Shown: in pieces, positions 12,670 to 27,000 of the stretch
Numbering within the stretch: the stretch's first letter is position 1
How the letters are laid out: the number at the start of each line of letters is the position of its first letter
NCBI RefSeq assembly: GCF_945859685.1
Contig: NW_026605706.1
Coordinates: forward strand, 1 to 64,000
Source of the DNA: Eupeodes corollae
Taxonomy: Eukaryota > Arthropoda > Insecta > Diptera > Syrphidae
DNA length: 64,000 nucleotides
Direction: 5' to 3'
Translations under genes and position numbers: made by a program
Notes under the pieces: generated by a model
Database searches by the model: none
Seen by the model: the letters and a program-made list of their open reading frames with translations, nothing else
Told to the model about the DNA's origin: nothing

Positions 12670-13052
12670 CTCCCAATCAAGATCTATCATTATAGATATA
12701 GATGAGTCATTTTGGAGCATCCTGAAGGATTTTTGATGTTCTAGACGAAAATCAAATCACACCCAAAAATATCACCTGATATCCTTCCCAACCCCCAAAA
12801 TCGATCAAGACTTCAAAATAGATACTTGACATGTACTAGAAAAAGATACTCCTAATCAAGATCTATCATTATAGATATAGATGAGTCATTTTGGAGCATC
12901 CTGAAGGATTTTTGATGTTCTAGACGAAAATAAAATCACACCCAAAACCATCACCTGATCCTTCCCAACCCCCAAAATTGATCAAGACTTCAAAATAGAT
13001 ACTTGACATGTACTAGAAAAAGATACTCTTAATCAAGATCTATCATTAAAGA
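12670..13052 (+). repeat. Locally divergent monomer patch
   Basis: Within about 380 bp there are T to C at 12674, CC to AT at 12769-12770, an extra AT near 12780, C to A at 12932, C to T at 12979 (loss of a CpG), C to T at 13029 and T to A at 13049. Neighbouring units carry at most one or two changes each. Phase shift is +2. The set is not repeated elsewhere in the window. Confidence 0.75.
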
Positions 13053-14420
13053 TATAGATGAGTCATTTTGGAGCATCCTGAAGGATTTTTGATGTTCTAG
13101 ACGAAAATCAAATCACACCCAAAACCATCACCTGATCCTTCCCAACCCCCAAAATCGATCAAGACTTCAAAATAGATACTTGACATGTACTAGAAAAAGA
13201 TACTCCTAATCAAGATCTATCATTATAGATATAGATGAGTCATTTTGGAGCATCCTGAAGGATTTTTGATGTTCTAGACGAAAATCAAATCACACCCAAA
13301 ACCATCACCTGATCCTTCCCAACCCCCAAAATCGATCAAGACTTCAAAATAGATACTTGACATGTACTAGAAAAAGATACTCCTAATCAAGATCTATCAT
13401 TATAGATATAGATGAGTCATTTTGGAGCATCCTGAAGGATTTTTGATGTTCTAGACGAAAATCAAATCACACCCAAAACCATCACCTGATCCTTCCCAAC
13501 CCCCAAAATCGATCAAGACTTCAAAATAGATACTTGACATGTACTAGAAAAAGATACTCCTAATCAAGATCTATAATTATAGATATAGATGAGTCATTTT
13601 GGAGCATCCTGAAGGATTTTTGATGTTCTAGACGAAAATCAAATCACACCCAAAACCATCACCTGATCCTTCCCAACCCCCAAAATCGATCAAGACTTCA
13701 AAATAGATACTTGACATGTACTAGAAAAAGATACTCCTAATCAAGATCTATCATTATAGATATAGATGAGTCATTTTGGAGCATCCTGAAGGATTTTTGA
13801 TGTTCTAGACGAAAATCAAATCACACCCAAAACCATCACCTGATCCTTCCCAACCCCCAAAATCGATCAAGACTTCAAAATAGATACTTGACATGTACTA
13901 GAAAAAGATACTCCTAATCAAGATCTATCATTATAGATATAGATGAGTCATTTTGGAGCATCCTGAAGGATTTTTGATGTTCTAGACGAAAATCAAATCA
14001 CACCCAAAACCATCACCTGATCCTTCCCAACCCCCAAAATCGATCAAGACTTCAAAATAGATACTTGACATGTACTAGAAAAAGATACTCCTAATCAAGA
14101 TCTATCATTATAGATATAGATGAGTCATTTTGGAGCATCCTGAAGGATTTTTGATGTTCTAGACGAAAATCAAATCACACCCAAAACCATCACCTGATCC
14201 TTCCCAACCCCCAAAATCGATCAAGACTTCAACATAGATACTTGACATGTACTAGAAAAAGATACTCCTAATCAAGATCTATCATTATAGATATAGATGA
14301 GTCATTTTGGAGCATCCTGAAGGATTTTTGATGTTCTAGACGAAAATCAAATCACACCCAAAACCATCACCTGATCCTTCCCAACCCCCAAAATCGATCA
14401 AGACTTCAAAATAGATACTT

Positions 14421-14440
14421 GACATGTACTCCTAATCAAG
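14421..14440 (+). repeat. Monomer with 13-bp deletion between TACT repeats
   Basis: GACATGTACT joins directly to CCTAATC. In the consensus TACT occurs at monomer positions 99-102 and 112-115, 13 bp apart. One TACT and the intervening A-rich segment are gone, a footprint of slippage or microhomology-mediated deletion. The unit is 164 bp. Confidence 0.9.
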
Positions 14441-16069
14441 ATCTATCATTATAGATATAGATGAGTCATTTTGGAGCATCCTGAAGGATTTTTGATGTTC
14501 TAGACGAAAATCAAATCACACCCAAAACCATCACCTGATCCTTCCCAACCCCCAAAATCGATCAAGACTTCAAAATAGATACTTGACATGTACTAGAAAA
14601 AGATACTCCTAATCAAGATCTATCATTATAGATATAGATGAGTCATTTTGGAGCATCCTGAAGGATTTTTGATGTTTTAGACGAAAATCAAATCACACCC
14701 AAAACCATCACCTGATCCTTCCCAACCCCCAAAATCGATCAAGACTTCAAAATAGATACTTGACATGTACTAGAAAAAGATACTCCTAATCAAGATCTAT
14801 CATTATAGATATAGATGAGTCATTTTGGAGCATCCTGAAGGATTTTTGATGTTCTAGACGAAAATCAAATCACACCCAAAACCATCACCTGATCCTTCCC
14901 AACCCCCAAAATCGATCAAGACTTCAAAATAGATACTTGACATGTACTAGAAAAAGATACTCCTAATCAAGATCTATCATTATAGATATAGATGAGTCAT
15001 TTTGGAGCATCCTGAAGGATTTTTGATGTTCTAGACGAAAATCAAATCACACCCAAAACCATCACCTGATCCTTCCCAACCCCCAAAATCGATCAAGACT
15101 TCAAAATAGATACTTGACATGTACTAGAAAAAGATACTCCTAATCAAGATCTATCATTATAGATATAGATGAGTCATTTTGGAGCATCCTGAAGGATTTT
15201 TGATGTTCTAGACGAAAATCAAATCACACCCAAAACCATCACCTGATCCTTCCCAACCCCCAAAATCGATCAAGACTTCAAAATAGATACTTGACATGTA
15301 CTAGAAAAAGATACTCCTAATCAAGATCTATCATTATAGATATAGATGAGTCATTTTGGAGCATCCTGAAGGATTTTTGATGTTCTAGACGAAAATCAAA
15401 TCACACCCAAAACCATCACCTGATCCTTCCCAACCCCCAAAATCGATCAAGACTTCAAAATAGATACTTGACATGTACTAGAAAAAGATACTCCTAATCA
15501 AGATCTATCATTATAGATATAGATGAGTCATTTTGGAGCATCCTGAAGGATTTTTGATGTTCTAGACGAAAATCAAATCACACCCAAAACCATCACCTGA
15601 TCCTTCCCAACCCCCAAAATCGATCAAGACTTCAAAATAGATACTTGACATGTACTAGAAAAAGATACTCCTAATCAAGATCTATCATTATAGATATAGA
15701 TGAGTCATTTTGGAGCATCCTGAAGGATTTTTGATGTTCTAGACGAAAATCAAATCACACCCAAAACCATCACCTGATCCTTCCCAACCCCCAAAATCGA
15801 TCAAGACTTCAAAATAGATACTTGACATGTACTAGAAAAAGATACTCCTAATCAAGATCTATCATTATAGATATAGATGAGTCATTTTGGAGCATCCTGA
15901 AGGATTTTTGATGTTCTAGACGAAAATCAAATCACACCCAAAACCATCACCTGATCCTTCCCAACCCCCAAAATCGATCAAGACTTCAAAATAGATACTT
16001 GACATGTACTAGAAAAAGATACTCCTAATCAAGATCTATCATTATAGATATAGATGAGTCATTTTGGAG

Positions 16070-19000
16070 CATCTTGAAGGATTTTTGATGTTCTAGACGA
16101 AAATCAAATCACACCCAAAACCATCACCTGATCCTTCCCAACCCCCAAAATCGATCAAGACTTCAAAATAGATACTTGACATGTACTAGAAAAAGATACT
16201 CCTAATCAAGATCTATCATTATAGATATAGATGAGTCATTTTGGAGCATCCTGAAGGATTTTTGATGTTCTAGACGAAAATCAAATCACACCCAAAACCA
16301 TCACCTGATCCTTCCCAACCCCCAAAATCGATCAAGACTTCAAAATAGATACTTGACATGTACTAGAAAAAGATACTCCTAATCAAGATCTATCATTATA
16401 TATATAGATGAGTCATTTTGGAGCATCCTGAAGGATTTTTGATGTTCTAGACGAAAATCAAATCACACCCAAAACCATCACCTGATCCTTCCCAACCCCC
16501 AAAATCGATCAAGACTTCAAAATAGATACTTGACATGTACTAGAAAAAGATACTCCTAATCAAGATCTATCATTATAGATATAGATGAGTCATTTTGGAG
16601 CATCCTGAAGGATTTTTGATGTTGTAGACGAAAATCAAATCACACCCAAAACCATCACCTGATCCTTCCCAACCCCCAAAATCGATCAAGACTTCAAAAT
16701 AGATACTTGACATGTACTAGAAAAAGATACTCCTAATCAAGATCTATCATTATAGATATAGATGAGTCATTTTGGAGCATCCTGAAGGATTTTTGATGTT
16801 CTAGACGAAAATCAAATCACACCCAAAACCATCACCTGATCCTTCCCAACCCCCAAAATCGATCAAGACTTCAAAATAGATACTTGACATGTACTAGAAA
16901 AAGATACTCCTAATCAAGATCTATCATTATAGATATAGATGAGTCATTTTGGAGCATCTTGAAGGATTTTTGATGTTCTAGACGAAAATCAAATCACACC
17001 CAAAACCATCACCTGATCCTTCCCAACCCCCAAAATCGATCAAGACTTCAAAATAGATACTTGACATGTACTAGAAAAAGATACTCCTAATCAAGATCTA
17101 TCATTATAGATATAGATGAGTCATTTTGGAGCATCCTGAAGGATTTTTGATGTTCTAGACGAAAATCAAATCACACCCAAAACCATCACCTGATCCTTCC
17201 CAACCCCCAAAATCGATCAAGACTTCAAAATAGATACTTGACATGTACTAGAAAAAGATACTCCTAATCAAGATCTATCATTATAGATATAGATGAGTCA
17301 TTTTGGAGCATCCTGAAGGATTTTTGATGTTCTAGACGAAAATCAAATCACACCCAAAACCATCACCTGATCCTTCCCAACCCCCAAAATCGATCAAGAC
17401 TTCAAAATAGATACTTGAAATGTACTAGAAAAAGATACTCCTAATCAAGATCTATCATTATAGATATAGATGAGTCATTTTGGAGCATCCTGAAGGATTT
17501 TTGATGTTCTAGACGAAAATCAAATCACACCCAAAACCATCACCTGATCCTTCCCAACCCCCAAAATCGATCAAGACTTCAAAATAGATACTTGACATGT
17601 ACTAGAAAAAGATACTCCTAATCAAGATCTATCATTATAGATATAGATGAGTCATTTTGGAGCATCCTGAAGGATTTTTGATGTTCTAGACGAAAATCAA
17701 ATCACACCCAAAACCATCACCTGATCCTTCCCAACCCCCAAAATCGATCAAGACTTCAAAATAGATACTTGACATGTACTAGAAAAAGATACTCCTAATC
17801 AAGATCTATCATTATAGATATAGATGAGTCATTTTGGAGCATCCTGAAGGATTTTTGATGTTCTAGACGAAAATCAAATCACACCCAAAACCATCACCTG
17901 ATCCTTCCCAACCCCCAAAATCGATCGAGACTTCAAAATAGATACTTGACATGTACTAGAAAAAGATACTCCTAATCAAGATCTATCATTATAGATATAG
18001 ATGAGTCATTTTGGAGCATCCTGAAGGATTTTTGATGTTCTAGACGAAAATCAAATCACACCCAAAACCATCACCTGATCCTTCCCAACCCCCAAAATCG
18101 ATCAAGACTTCAAAATAGATACTTGACATGTACTAGAAAAAGATACTCCTAATCAAGATCTATCATTATAGATATAGATGAGTCATTTTGGAGCATCTTG
18201 AAGGATTTTTGATGTTCTAGACGAAAATCAAATCACACCCAAAACCATCACCTGATCCTTCCCAACCCCCAAAATCGATCAAGACTTCAAAATAGATACT
18301 TGACATGTACTAGAAAAAGATACTCCTAATCAAGATCTATCATTATAGATATAGATGAGTCATTTTGGAGCATCCTGAAGGATTTTTGATGTTCTAGACG
18401 AAAATCAAATCACACCCAAAACCATCACCTGATCCTTCCCAACCCCCAAAATCGATCAAGACTTCAAAATAGATACTTGACATGTACTAGAAAAAGATAC
18501 TCCTAATCAAGATCTATCATTATATATATAGATGAGTCATTTTGGAGCATCCTGGAGGATTTTTGATGTTCTAGACGAAAATCAAATCACACCCAAAACC
18601 ATCACCTGATCCTTCCCAACCCCCAAAATCGATCAAGACTTCAAAATAGATACTTGACATGTACTTGAAAAAGATACTCCTAATCAAGATCTATCATTAT
18701 AGATATAGATGAGTCATTTTGGAGCATCCTGAAGGATTTTTGATGTTCTAGACGAAAATCAAATCACACCCAAAACCATCACCTGATCCTTCCCAACCCC
18801 CAAAATCGATCAAGACTTCAAAATAGATACTTGACATGTACTAGAAAAAGATACTCCTAATCAAGATCTATCATTATAGATATAGATGAGTCATTTTGGA
18901 GCATCCTGAAGGATTTTTGATGTTCTAGACGAAAATCAAATCACACCCAAAACCATCACCTGATCTTTCCCAACCCCCAAAATCGATCAAGACTTCAAAA

Positions 19001-22000
19001 CAGATACTTGACATGTACTAGAAAAAGATACTCCTAATCAAGATCTATCATTATAGATATAGATGAGTCATTTTGGAGCATCCTGAAGGATTTTTGATGT
19101 TCTAGACGAAAATCAAATCACACCCAAAACCATCACCTGATCCTTCCCAACCCCCAAAATCGATCAAGACTTCAAAATAGATATTTGACATGTACTAGAA
19201 AAAGATACTCCTAATCAAGATCTATCATTATAGATATAGATGAGTCATTTTGGAGCATCCTGAAGGATTTTTGATGTTCTAGACGAAAATCAAATCACAC
19301 CCAAAACCATCACCTGATCCTTCCCAACCCCCAAAATCGATCAAGACTTCAAAATAGATACTTGACATGTACAAGAAAAAGATACTCCTAATCAAGATCT
19401 ATCATTATAGATATAGATGAGTCATTTTGGAGCATCCTGAAGGATTTTTGATGTTCTAGACGAAAATCAAATCACACCCAAAACCATCACCTGATCCTTC
19501 CCAACCCCCAAAATCGATCAAGACTTCAAAATAGATACTTGACATGTACTAGAAAAAGATACTCCTAATCAAGATCTATCATTATAGATATAGATGAGTC
19601 ATTTTGGAGCATCCTGAAGGATTTTTGATGTTCTAGACGAAAATCAAATCACACCCAAAACCATCACCTGATCCTTCCCAACCCCCAAAATCGATCAAGA
19701 CTTCAAAATAGATACTTGACATGTACTAGAAAAAGATACTCCTAATCAAGATCTATCATTATAGATATAGATGAGTCATTTTGGAGCATCCTGAAGGATT
19801 TTTGATGTTCTAGACGAAAATCAAATCACACCCAAAACCATCACCTGATCCTTCCCAACCCCCAAAATCGATCAAGACTTCAAAATAGATACTTGACATG
19901 TACTAGAAAAAGATACTCCTAATCAAGATCTATCATTATAGATATAGATGAGTCATTTTGGAGCATCCTGAAGGATTTTTGATGTTCTAGACGAAAATCA
20001 AATCACACCCAAAACCATCACCTGATCCTTCCCAACCCCCAAAATCGATCAAGACTTCAAAATAGATACTTGACATGTACTAGAAAAAGATACTCCTAAT
20101 CAAGATCTATCATTATAGATATAGATGAGTCATTTTGGAGCATCCTGAAGGATTTTTGATGTTCTAGACGAAAATCAAATCACACCCAAAACCATCACCT
20201 GATCCTTCCCAACCCCCAAAATCGATCAAGACTTCAAAATAGATACTTGACATGTACTAGAAAAAGATACTCCTAATCAAGATCTATCATTATAGATATA
20301 GATGAGTCATTTTGGAGCATCCTGAAGGATTTTTGATGTTCTAGACGAAAATCAAATCACACCCAAAACCATCACCTGATCCTTCCCAACCCCCAAAATC
20401 GATCAAGACTTCAAAATAGATACTTGACATGTACTAGAAAAAGATACTCCTAATCAAGATCTATCACTATAGATATAGATGAGTCATTTTGGAGCATCCT
20501 GAAGGATTTTTGATGTTCTAGACGAAAATCAAATCACACCCAAAACCATCACCTGATCCTTCCCAACCCCCAAAATCGATCAAGACTTCAAAATAGATAC
20601 TTGACATGTACTAGAAAAAAATACTCCTAATCAAGATCTATCATTATAGATATAGATGAGTCATTTTGGAGCATCCTGAAGGATTTTTGATGTTCTAGAC
20701 GAAAATCAAATCACACCCAAAACCATCACCTGATCCTTCCCAACCCCCAAAATCGATCAAGACTTCAAAATAGATACTTGCCATGTACTAGAAAAAGATA
20801 CTCCTAATCAAGATCTATCATTATAGATATAGATGAGTCATTTTGGAGCATCCTGAAGGATTTTTGATGTTCTAGACGAAAATCAAATCACACCCAAAAC
20901 CATCACCTGATCCTTCCCAACCCCCAAAATCGATCAAGACTTCAAAATAGATACTTGACATGTACTAGAAAAAGATACTCCTAATCAAGATCTATCATTA
21001 TAGATATAGATGAGTCATTTTGGAGCATCCTGAAGGATTTTTGATGTTCTAGACGAAAATCAAATCACACCCAAAACCATCACCTGATCCTTCCCAACCC
21101 CCAAAATCGATCAAGACTTCAAAATAGATACTTGACATGTACTAGAAAAAGATACTCCTAATCAAGATCTATCATTATATATATAGATGAGTCATTTTGG
21201 AGCATCCTGAAGGATTTTTGATGTTCTAGACGAAAATCAAATCACACCCAAAACCATCACCTGATCCTTCCCAACCCCCAAAATCGATCAAGACTTCAAA
21301 ATAGATACTTGACATGTACTTGAAAAAGATACTCCTAATCAAGATCTATCATTATAGATATAGATGAGTCATTTTGGAGCATCCTGAAGGATTTTTGATG
21401 TTCTAGACGAAAATCAAATCACACCCAAAACCATCACCTGATCCTTCCCAACCCCCAAAATCGATCAAGACTTCAAAATAGATACTTGACATGTACTAGA
21501 AAAAGATACTCCTAATCAAGATCTATCATTATAGATATAGATGAGTCATTTTGGAGCATCCTGAAGGATTTTTGATGTTCTAGACGAAAATCAAATCACA
21601 CCCAAAACCATCACCTGATCCTTCCCAACCCCCAAAATCGATCAAGACTTCAAAATAGATACTTGACATGTACTAGAAAAAGATACTCCTAATCAAGATC
21701 TATCATTATAGATATAGATGAGTCATTTTGGAGCATCCTGAAGGATTTTTGATGTTCTAGACGAAAATCAAATCACACCCAAAACCATCACCTGATCCTT
21801 CCCAACCCCCAAAATCGATCAAGACTTCAAAATAGATACTTGACATGTACTAGAAAAAGATACTCCTAATCAAGATCTATCATTATAGATATAGATGAGT
21901 CATTTTGGAGCATCCTGAAGGATTTTTGATGTTCTAGACGAAAATCAAATCACACCCAAAACCATCACCTGATCCTTCCCAACCCCCAAAATCGATCGAG

Positions 22001-25000
22001 ACTTCAAAATAGATACTTGACATGTACTAGAAAAAGATACTCCTAATCAAGATCTATCATTATAGATATAGATGAGTCATTTTGGAGCATCCTGAAGGAT
22101 TTTTGATGTTCTAGACGAAAATCAAATCACACCCAAAACCATCACCTGATCCTTCCCAACCCCCAAAATCGATCAAGACTTCAAAATAGATACTTGACAT
22201 GTACTAGAAAAAGATACTCCTAATCAAGATCTATCATTATAGATATAGATGAGTCATTTTGGAGCATCTTGAAGGATTTTTGATGTTCTAGACGAAAATC
22301 AAATCACACCCAAAACCATCACCTGATCCTTCCCAACCCCCAAAATCGATCAAGACTTCAAAATAGATACTTGACATGTACTAGAAAAAGATACTCCTAA
22401 TCAAGATCTATCATTATAGATATAGATGAGTCATTTTGGAGCATCCTGAAGGATTTTTGATGTTCTAGACGAAAATCAAATCACACCCAAAACCATCACC
22501 TGATCCTTCCCAACCCCCAAAATCGATCAAGACTTCAAAATAGATACTTGACATGTACTAGAAAAAGATACTCCTAATCAAGATCTATCATTATATATAT
22601 AGATGAGTCATTTTGGAGCATCCTGGAGGATTTTTGATGTTCTAGACGAAAATCAAATCACACCCAAAACCATCACCTGATCCTTCCCAACCCCCAAAAT
22701 CGATCAAGACTTCAAAATAGATACTTGACATGTACTTGAAAAAGATACTCCTAATCAAGATCTATCATTATAGATATAGATGAGTCATTTTGGAGCATCC
22801 TGAAGGATTTTTGATGTTCTAGACGAAAATCAAATCACACCCAAAACCATCACCTGATCCTTCCCAACCCCCAAAATCGATCAAGACTTCAAAATAGATA
22901 CTTGACATGTACTAGAAAAAGATACTCCTAATCAAGATCTATCATTATAGATATAGATGAGTCATTTTGGAGCATCCTGAAGGATTTTTGATGTTGTAGA
23001 CGAAAATCAAATCACACCCAAAACCATCACCTGATCCTTCCCAACCCCCAAAATCGATCAAGACTTCAAAATAGATACTTGACATGTACTAGAAAAAGAT
23101 ACTCCTAATCAAGATCTATCATTATAGATATAGATGAGTCATTTTGGAGCATCCTGAAGGATTTTTGATGTTCTAGACGAAAATCAAATCACACCCAAAA
23201 CCATCACCTGATCCTTCCCAACCCCCAAAATCGATCAAGACTTCAAAATAGATACTTGACATGTACTAGAAAAAGATACTCCTAATCAAGATCTATCATT
23301 ATAGATATAGATGAGTCATTTTGGAGCATCCTGAAGGATTTTTGATGTTCTAGACGAAAATCAAATCACACCCAAAACCATCACCTGATCCTTCCCAACC
23401 CCCAAAATCGATCAAGACTTCAAAATAGATACTTGACATGTACTAGAAAAAGATACTCCTAATCAAGATCTATCATTATAGATATAGATGAGTCATTTTG
23501 GAGCATCCTGAAGGATTTTTGATGTTCTAGACGAAAATCAAATCACACCCAAAACCATCACCTGATCCTTCCCAACCCCCAAAATCGATCAAGACTTCAA
23601 AATAGATACTTGACATGTACTAGAAAAAGATACTCCTAATCAAGATCTATCATTATAGATATAGATGAGTCATTTTGGAGCATCCTGAAGGATTTTTGAT
23701 GTTCTAGACGAAAATCAAATCACACCCAAAACCATCACCTGATCCTTCCCAACCCCCAAAATCGATCAAGACTTCAAAATAGATACTTGACATGTACTAG
23801 AAAAAGATACTCCTAATCAAGATCTATCATTATAGATATAGATGAGTCATTTTGGAGCATCCTGAAGGATTTTTGATGTTCTAGACGAAAATCAAATCAC
23901 ACCCAAAACCATCACCTGATCCTTCCCAACCCCCAAAATCGATCGAGACTTCAAAATAGATACTTGACATGTACTAGAAAAAGATACTCCTAATCAAGAT
24001 CTATCATTATAGATATAGATGAGTCATTTTGGAGCATCCTGAAGGATTTTTGATGTTCTAGACGAAAATCAAATCACACCCAAAACCATCACCTGATCCT
24101 TCCCAACCCCCAAAATCGATCAAGACTTCAAAATAGATACTTGACATGTACTAGAAAAAGATACTCCTAATCAAGATCTATCATTATAGATATAGATGAG
24201 TCATTTTGGAGCATCTTGAAGGATTTTTGATGTTCTAGACGAAAATCAAATCACACCCAAAACCATCACCTGATCCTTCCCAACCCCCAAAATCGATCAA
24301 GACTTCAAAATAGATACTTGACATGTACTAGAAAAAGATACTCCTAATCAAGATCTATCATTATAGATATAGATGAGTCATTTTGGAGCATCCTGAAGGA
24401 TTTTTGATGTTCTAGACGAAAATCAAATCACACCCAAAACCATCACCTGATCCTTCCCAACCCCCAAAATCGATCAAGACTTCAAAATAGATACTTGACA
24501 TGTACTAGAAAAAGATACTCCTAATCAAGATCTATCATTATATATATAGATGAGTCATTTTGGAGCATCCTGGAGGATTTTTGATGTTCTAGACGAAAAT
24601 CAAATCACACCCAAAACCATCACCTGATCCTTCCCAACCCCCAAAATCGATCAAGACTTCAAAATAGATACTTGACATGTACTTGAAAAAGATACTCCTA
24701 ATCAAGATCTATCATTATAGATATAGATGAGTCATTTTGGAGCATCCTGAAGGATTTTTGATGTTCTAGACGAAAATCAAATCACACCCAAAACCATCAC
24801 CTGATCCTTCCCAACCCCCAAAATCGATCAAGACTTCAAAATAGATACTTGACATGTACTAGAAAAAGATACTCCTAATCAAGATCTATCATTATAGATA
24901 TAGATGAGTCATTTTGGAGCATCCTGAAGGATTTTTGATGTTCTAGACGAAAATCAAATCACACCCAAAACCATCACCTGATCTTTCCCAACCCCCAAAA

Positions 25001-27000
25001 TCGATCAAGACTTCAAAACAGATACTTGACATGTACTAGAAAAAGATACTCCTAATCAAGATCTATCATTATAGATATAGATGAGTCATTTTGGAGCATC
25101 CTGAAGGATTTTTGATGTTCTAGACGAAAATCAAATCACACCCAAAACCATCACCTGATCCTTCCCAACCCCCAAAATCGATCAAGACTTCAAAATAGAT
25201 ACTTGACATGTACTAGAAAAAGATACTCCTAATCAAGATCTATCATTATAGATATAGATGAGTCATTTTGGAGCATCCTGAAGGATTTTTGATGTTCTAG
25301 ACGAAAATCAAATCACACCCAAAACCATCACCTGATCCTTCCCAACCCCCAAAATCGATCAAGACTTCAAAATAGATACTTGACATGTACAAGAAAAAGA
25401 TACTCCTAATCAAGATCTATCATTATAGATATAGATGAGTCATTTTGGAGCATCCTGAAGGATTTTTGATGTTCTAGACGAAAATCAAATCACACCCAAA
25501 ACCATCACCTGATCCTTCCCAACCCCCAAAATCGATCAAGACTTCAAAATAGATACTTGACATGTACTAGAAAAAGATACTCCTAATCAAGATCTATCAT
25601 TATAGATATAGATGAGTCATTTTGGAGCATCCTGAAGGATTTTGATGTTCTAGACGAAAATCAAATCACACCCAAAACCATCACCTGATCCTTCCCAACC
25701 CCCAAAATCGATCAAGACTTCAAAATAGATAGATACTTGACATTTACTAGAAAAAGATACTCCTAATCAAGATCTATCATTATAGATATAGATGAGTCAT
25801 TTTGGAGCATCCTGAAGGATTTTTGATGTTCTAGACGAAAATCAAATCACACCCAAAACCATCACCTGATCCTTCCCAACCCCCAAAATCGATCAAGACT
25901 TCAAAATAGATACTTGACATGTACTAGAAAAAGATACTTCTAATCAAGATCTATCATTATAGATATAGATGAGTCATTTTGGAGCATCCTGAAGGATTTT
26001 TGATGTTCTAGACGAAAATCAAATCACACCCAAAACCATCACCTGATCCTTCCCAACCCCCAAAATCGATCAAGACTTCAAAATAGATACTTGACATGTA
26101 CTAGAAAAAGATACTCCTAATCAAGATCTATCATTATAGATATAGATGAGTCATTTTGGAGCATCCTGAAGGATTTTTGATGTTCTAGACGAAAATCAAA
26201 TCACACCCAAAACCATCACCTGATCCTTCCCAACCCCCAAAATCGATCAAGACTTCAAAATAGATACTTGACATGTACTAGAAAAAGATACTCCTAATCA
26301 AGATCTATCATTATAGATATAGATGAGTCATTTTGGAGCATCCTGAAGGATTTTTGATGTTCTAGACGAAAATCAAATCACACCCAAAACCATCACCTGA
26401 TCCTTCCCAACCCCCAAAATCGATCAAGACTTCAAAATAGATACTTGACATGTACTAGAAAAAGATACTCCTAATCAAGATCTATCATTATAGATATAGA
26501 TGAGTCATTTTGGAGCATCTTGAAGGATTTTTGATGTTCTAGACGAAAATCAAATCACACCCAAAACCATCACCTGATCCTTCCCAACCCCCAAAATCGA
26601 TCAAGACTTCAAAATAGATACTTGACATGTACTAGAAAAAGATACTCCTAATCAAGATCTATCATTATAGATATAGATGAGTCATTTTGGAGCATCCTGA
26701 AGGATTTTTGATGTTCTAGACGAAAATCAAATCACACCCAAAACCATCACCTGATCCTTCCCAACCCCCAAAATCGATCAAGACTTCAAAATAGATACTT
26801 GACATGTACTAGAAAAAGATACTCCTAATCAAGATCTATCATTATATATATAGATGAGTCATTTTGGAGCATCCTGAAGGATTTTGATGTTCTAGACGAA
26901 AATCAAATCACACCCAAAACCATCACCTGATCCTTCCCAACCCCCCAAAATCGATCAAGACTTCAAAATAGATACTTGACATGTACTTGAAAAAGATACT
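16070..27000 (+). repeat. Higher-order repeat block C (12/23/11/13-monomer spacings)
   Basis: A marker cassette recurs: CATCTTGAAG, then TATATATATA 323 bp later, usually followed by TACTTGAAAA about 144 bp on. CATCTTG lies at 16074, 18198, 22269, 24216 and 26520; TATATATATA at 16397, 18521, 22592, 24539 and 26843. Spacings are 2124, 4071, 1947 and 2304 bp, that is 12, 23, 11 and 13 monomers, the last with +3 from local indels. The three central cassettes also share ATCGATCGAG 271 bp upstream (17927, 21998, 23945) and CCTGGAGG. An extra half-cassette sits at 21176. Downstream markers GATCTTTCCC with AAAACAGATA (18966, 24984) and GTACAAG (19373, 25391) recur at 6018 bp, or 34 monomers (23 + 11). 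CATCTTG also occurs alone at 16959. Confidence 0.85.

Larger units (their letters stand above)
9300..16000 (+). repeat. Uniform monomer block with isolated indels
   Basis: About 38 units, mostly at consensus with private substitutions, for example CATCGTG at 9548 and 10787 and TGTAGTAG near 10899. It holds the 12-bp deletion at 12199, a locally divergent patch at 12.67-13.05 kb and a 13-bp deletion at 14430. No convincing HOR periodicity was seen. No gene or other insertion is present. Confidence 0.7.
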
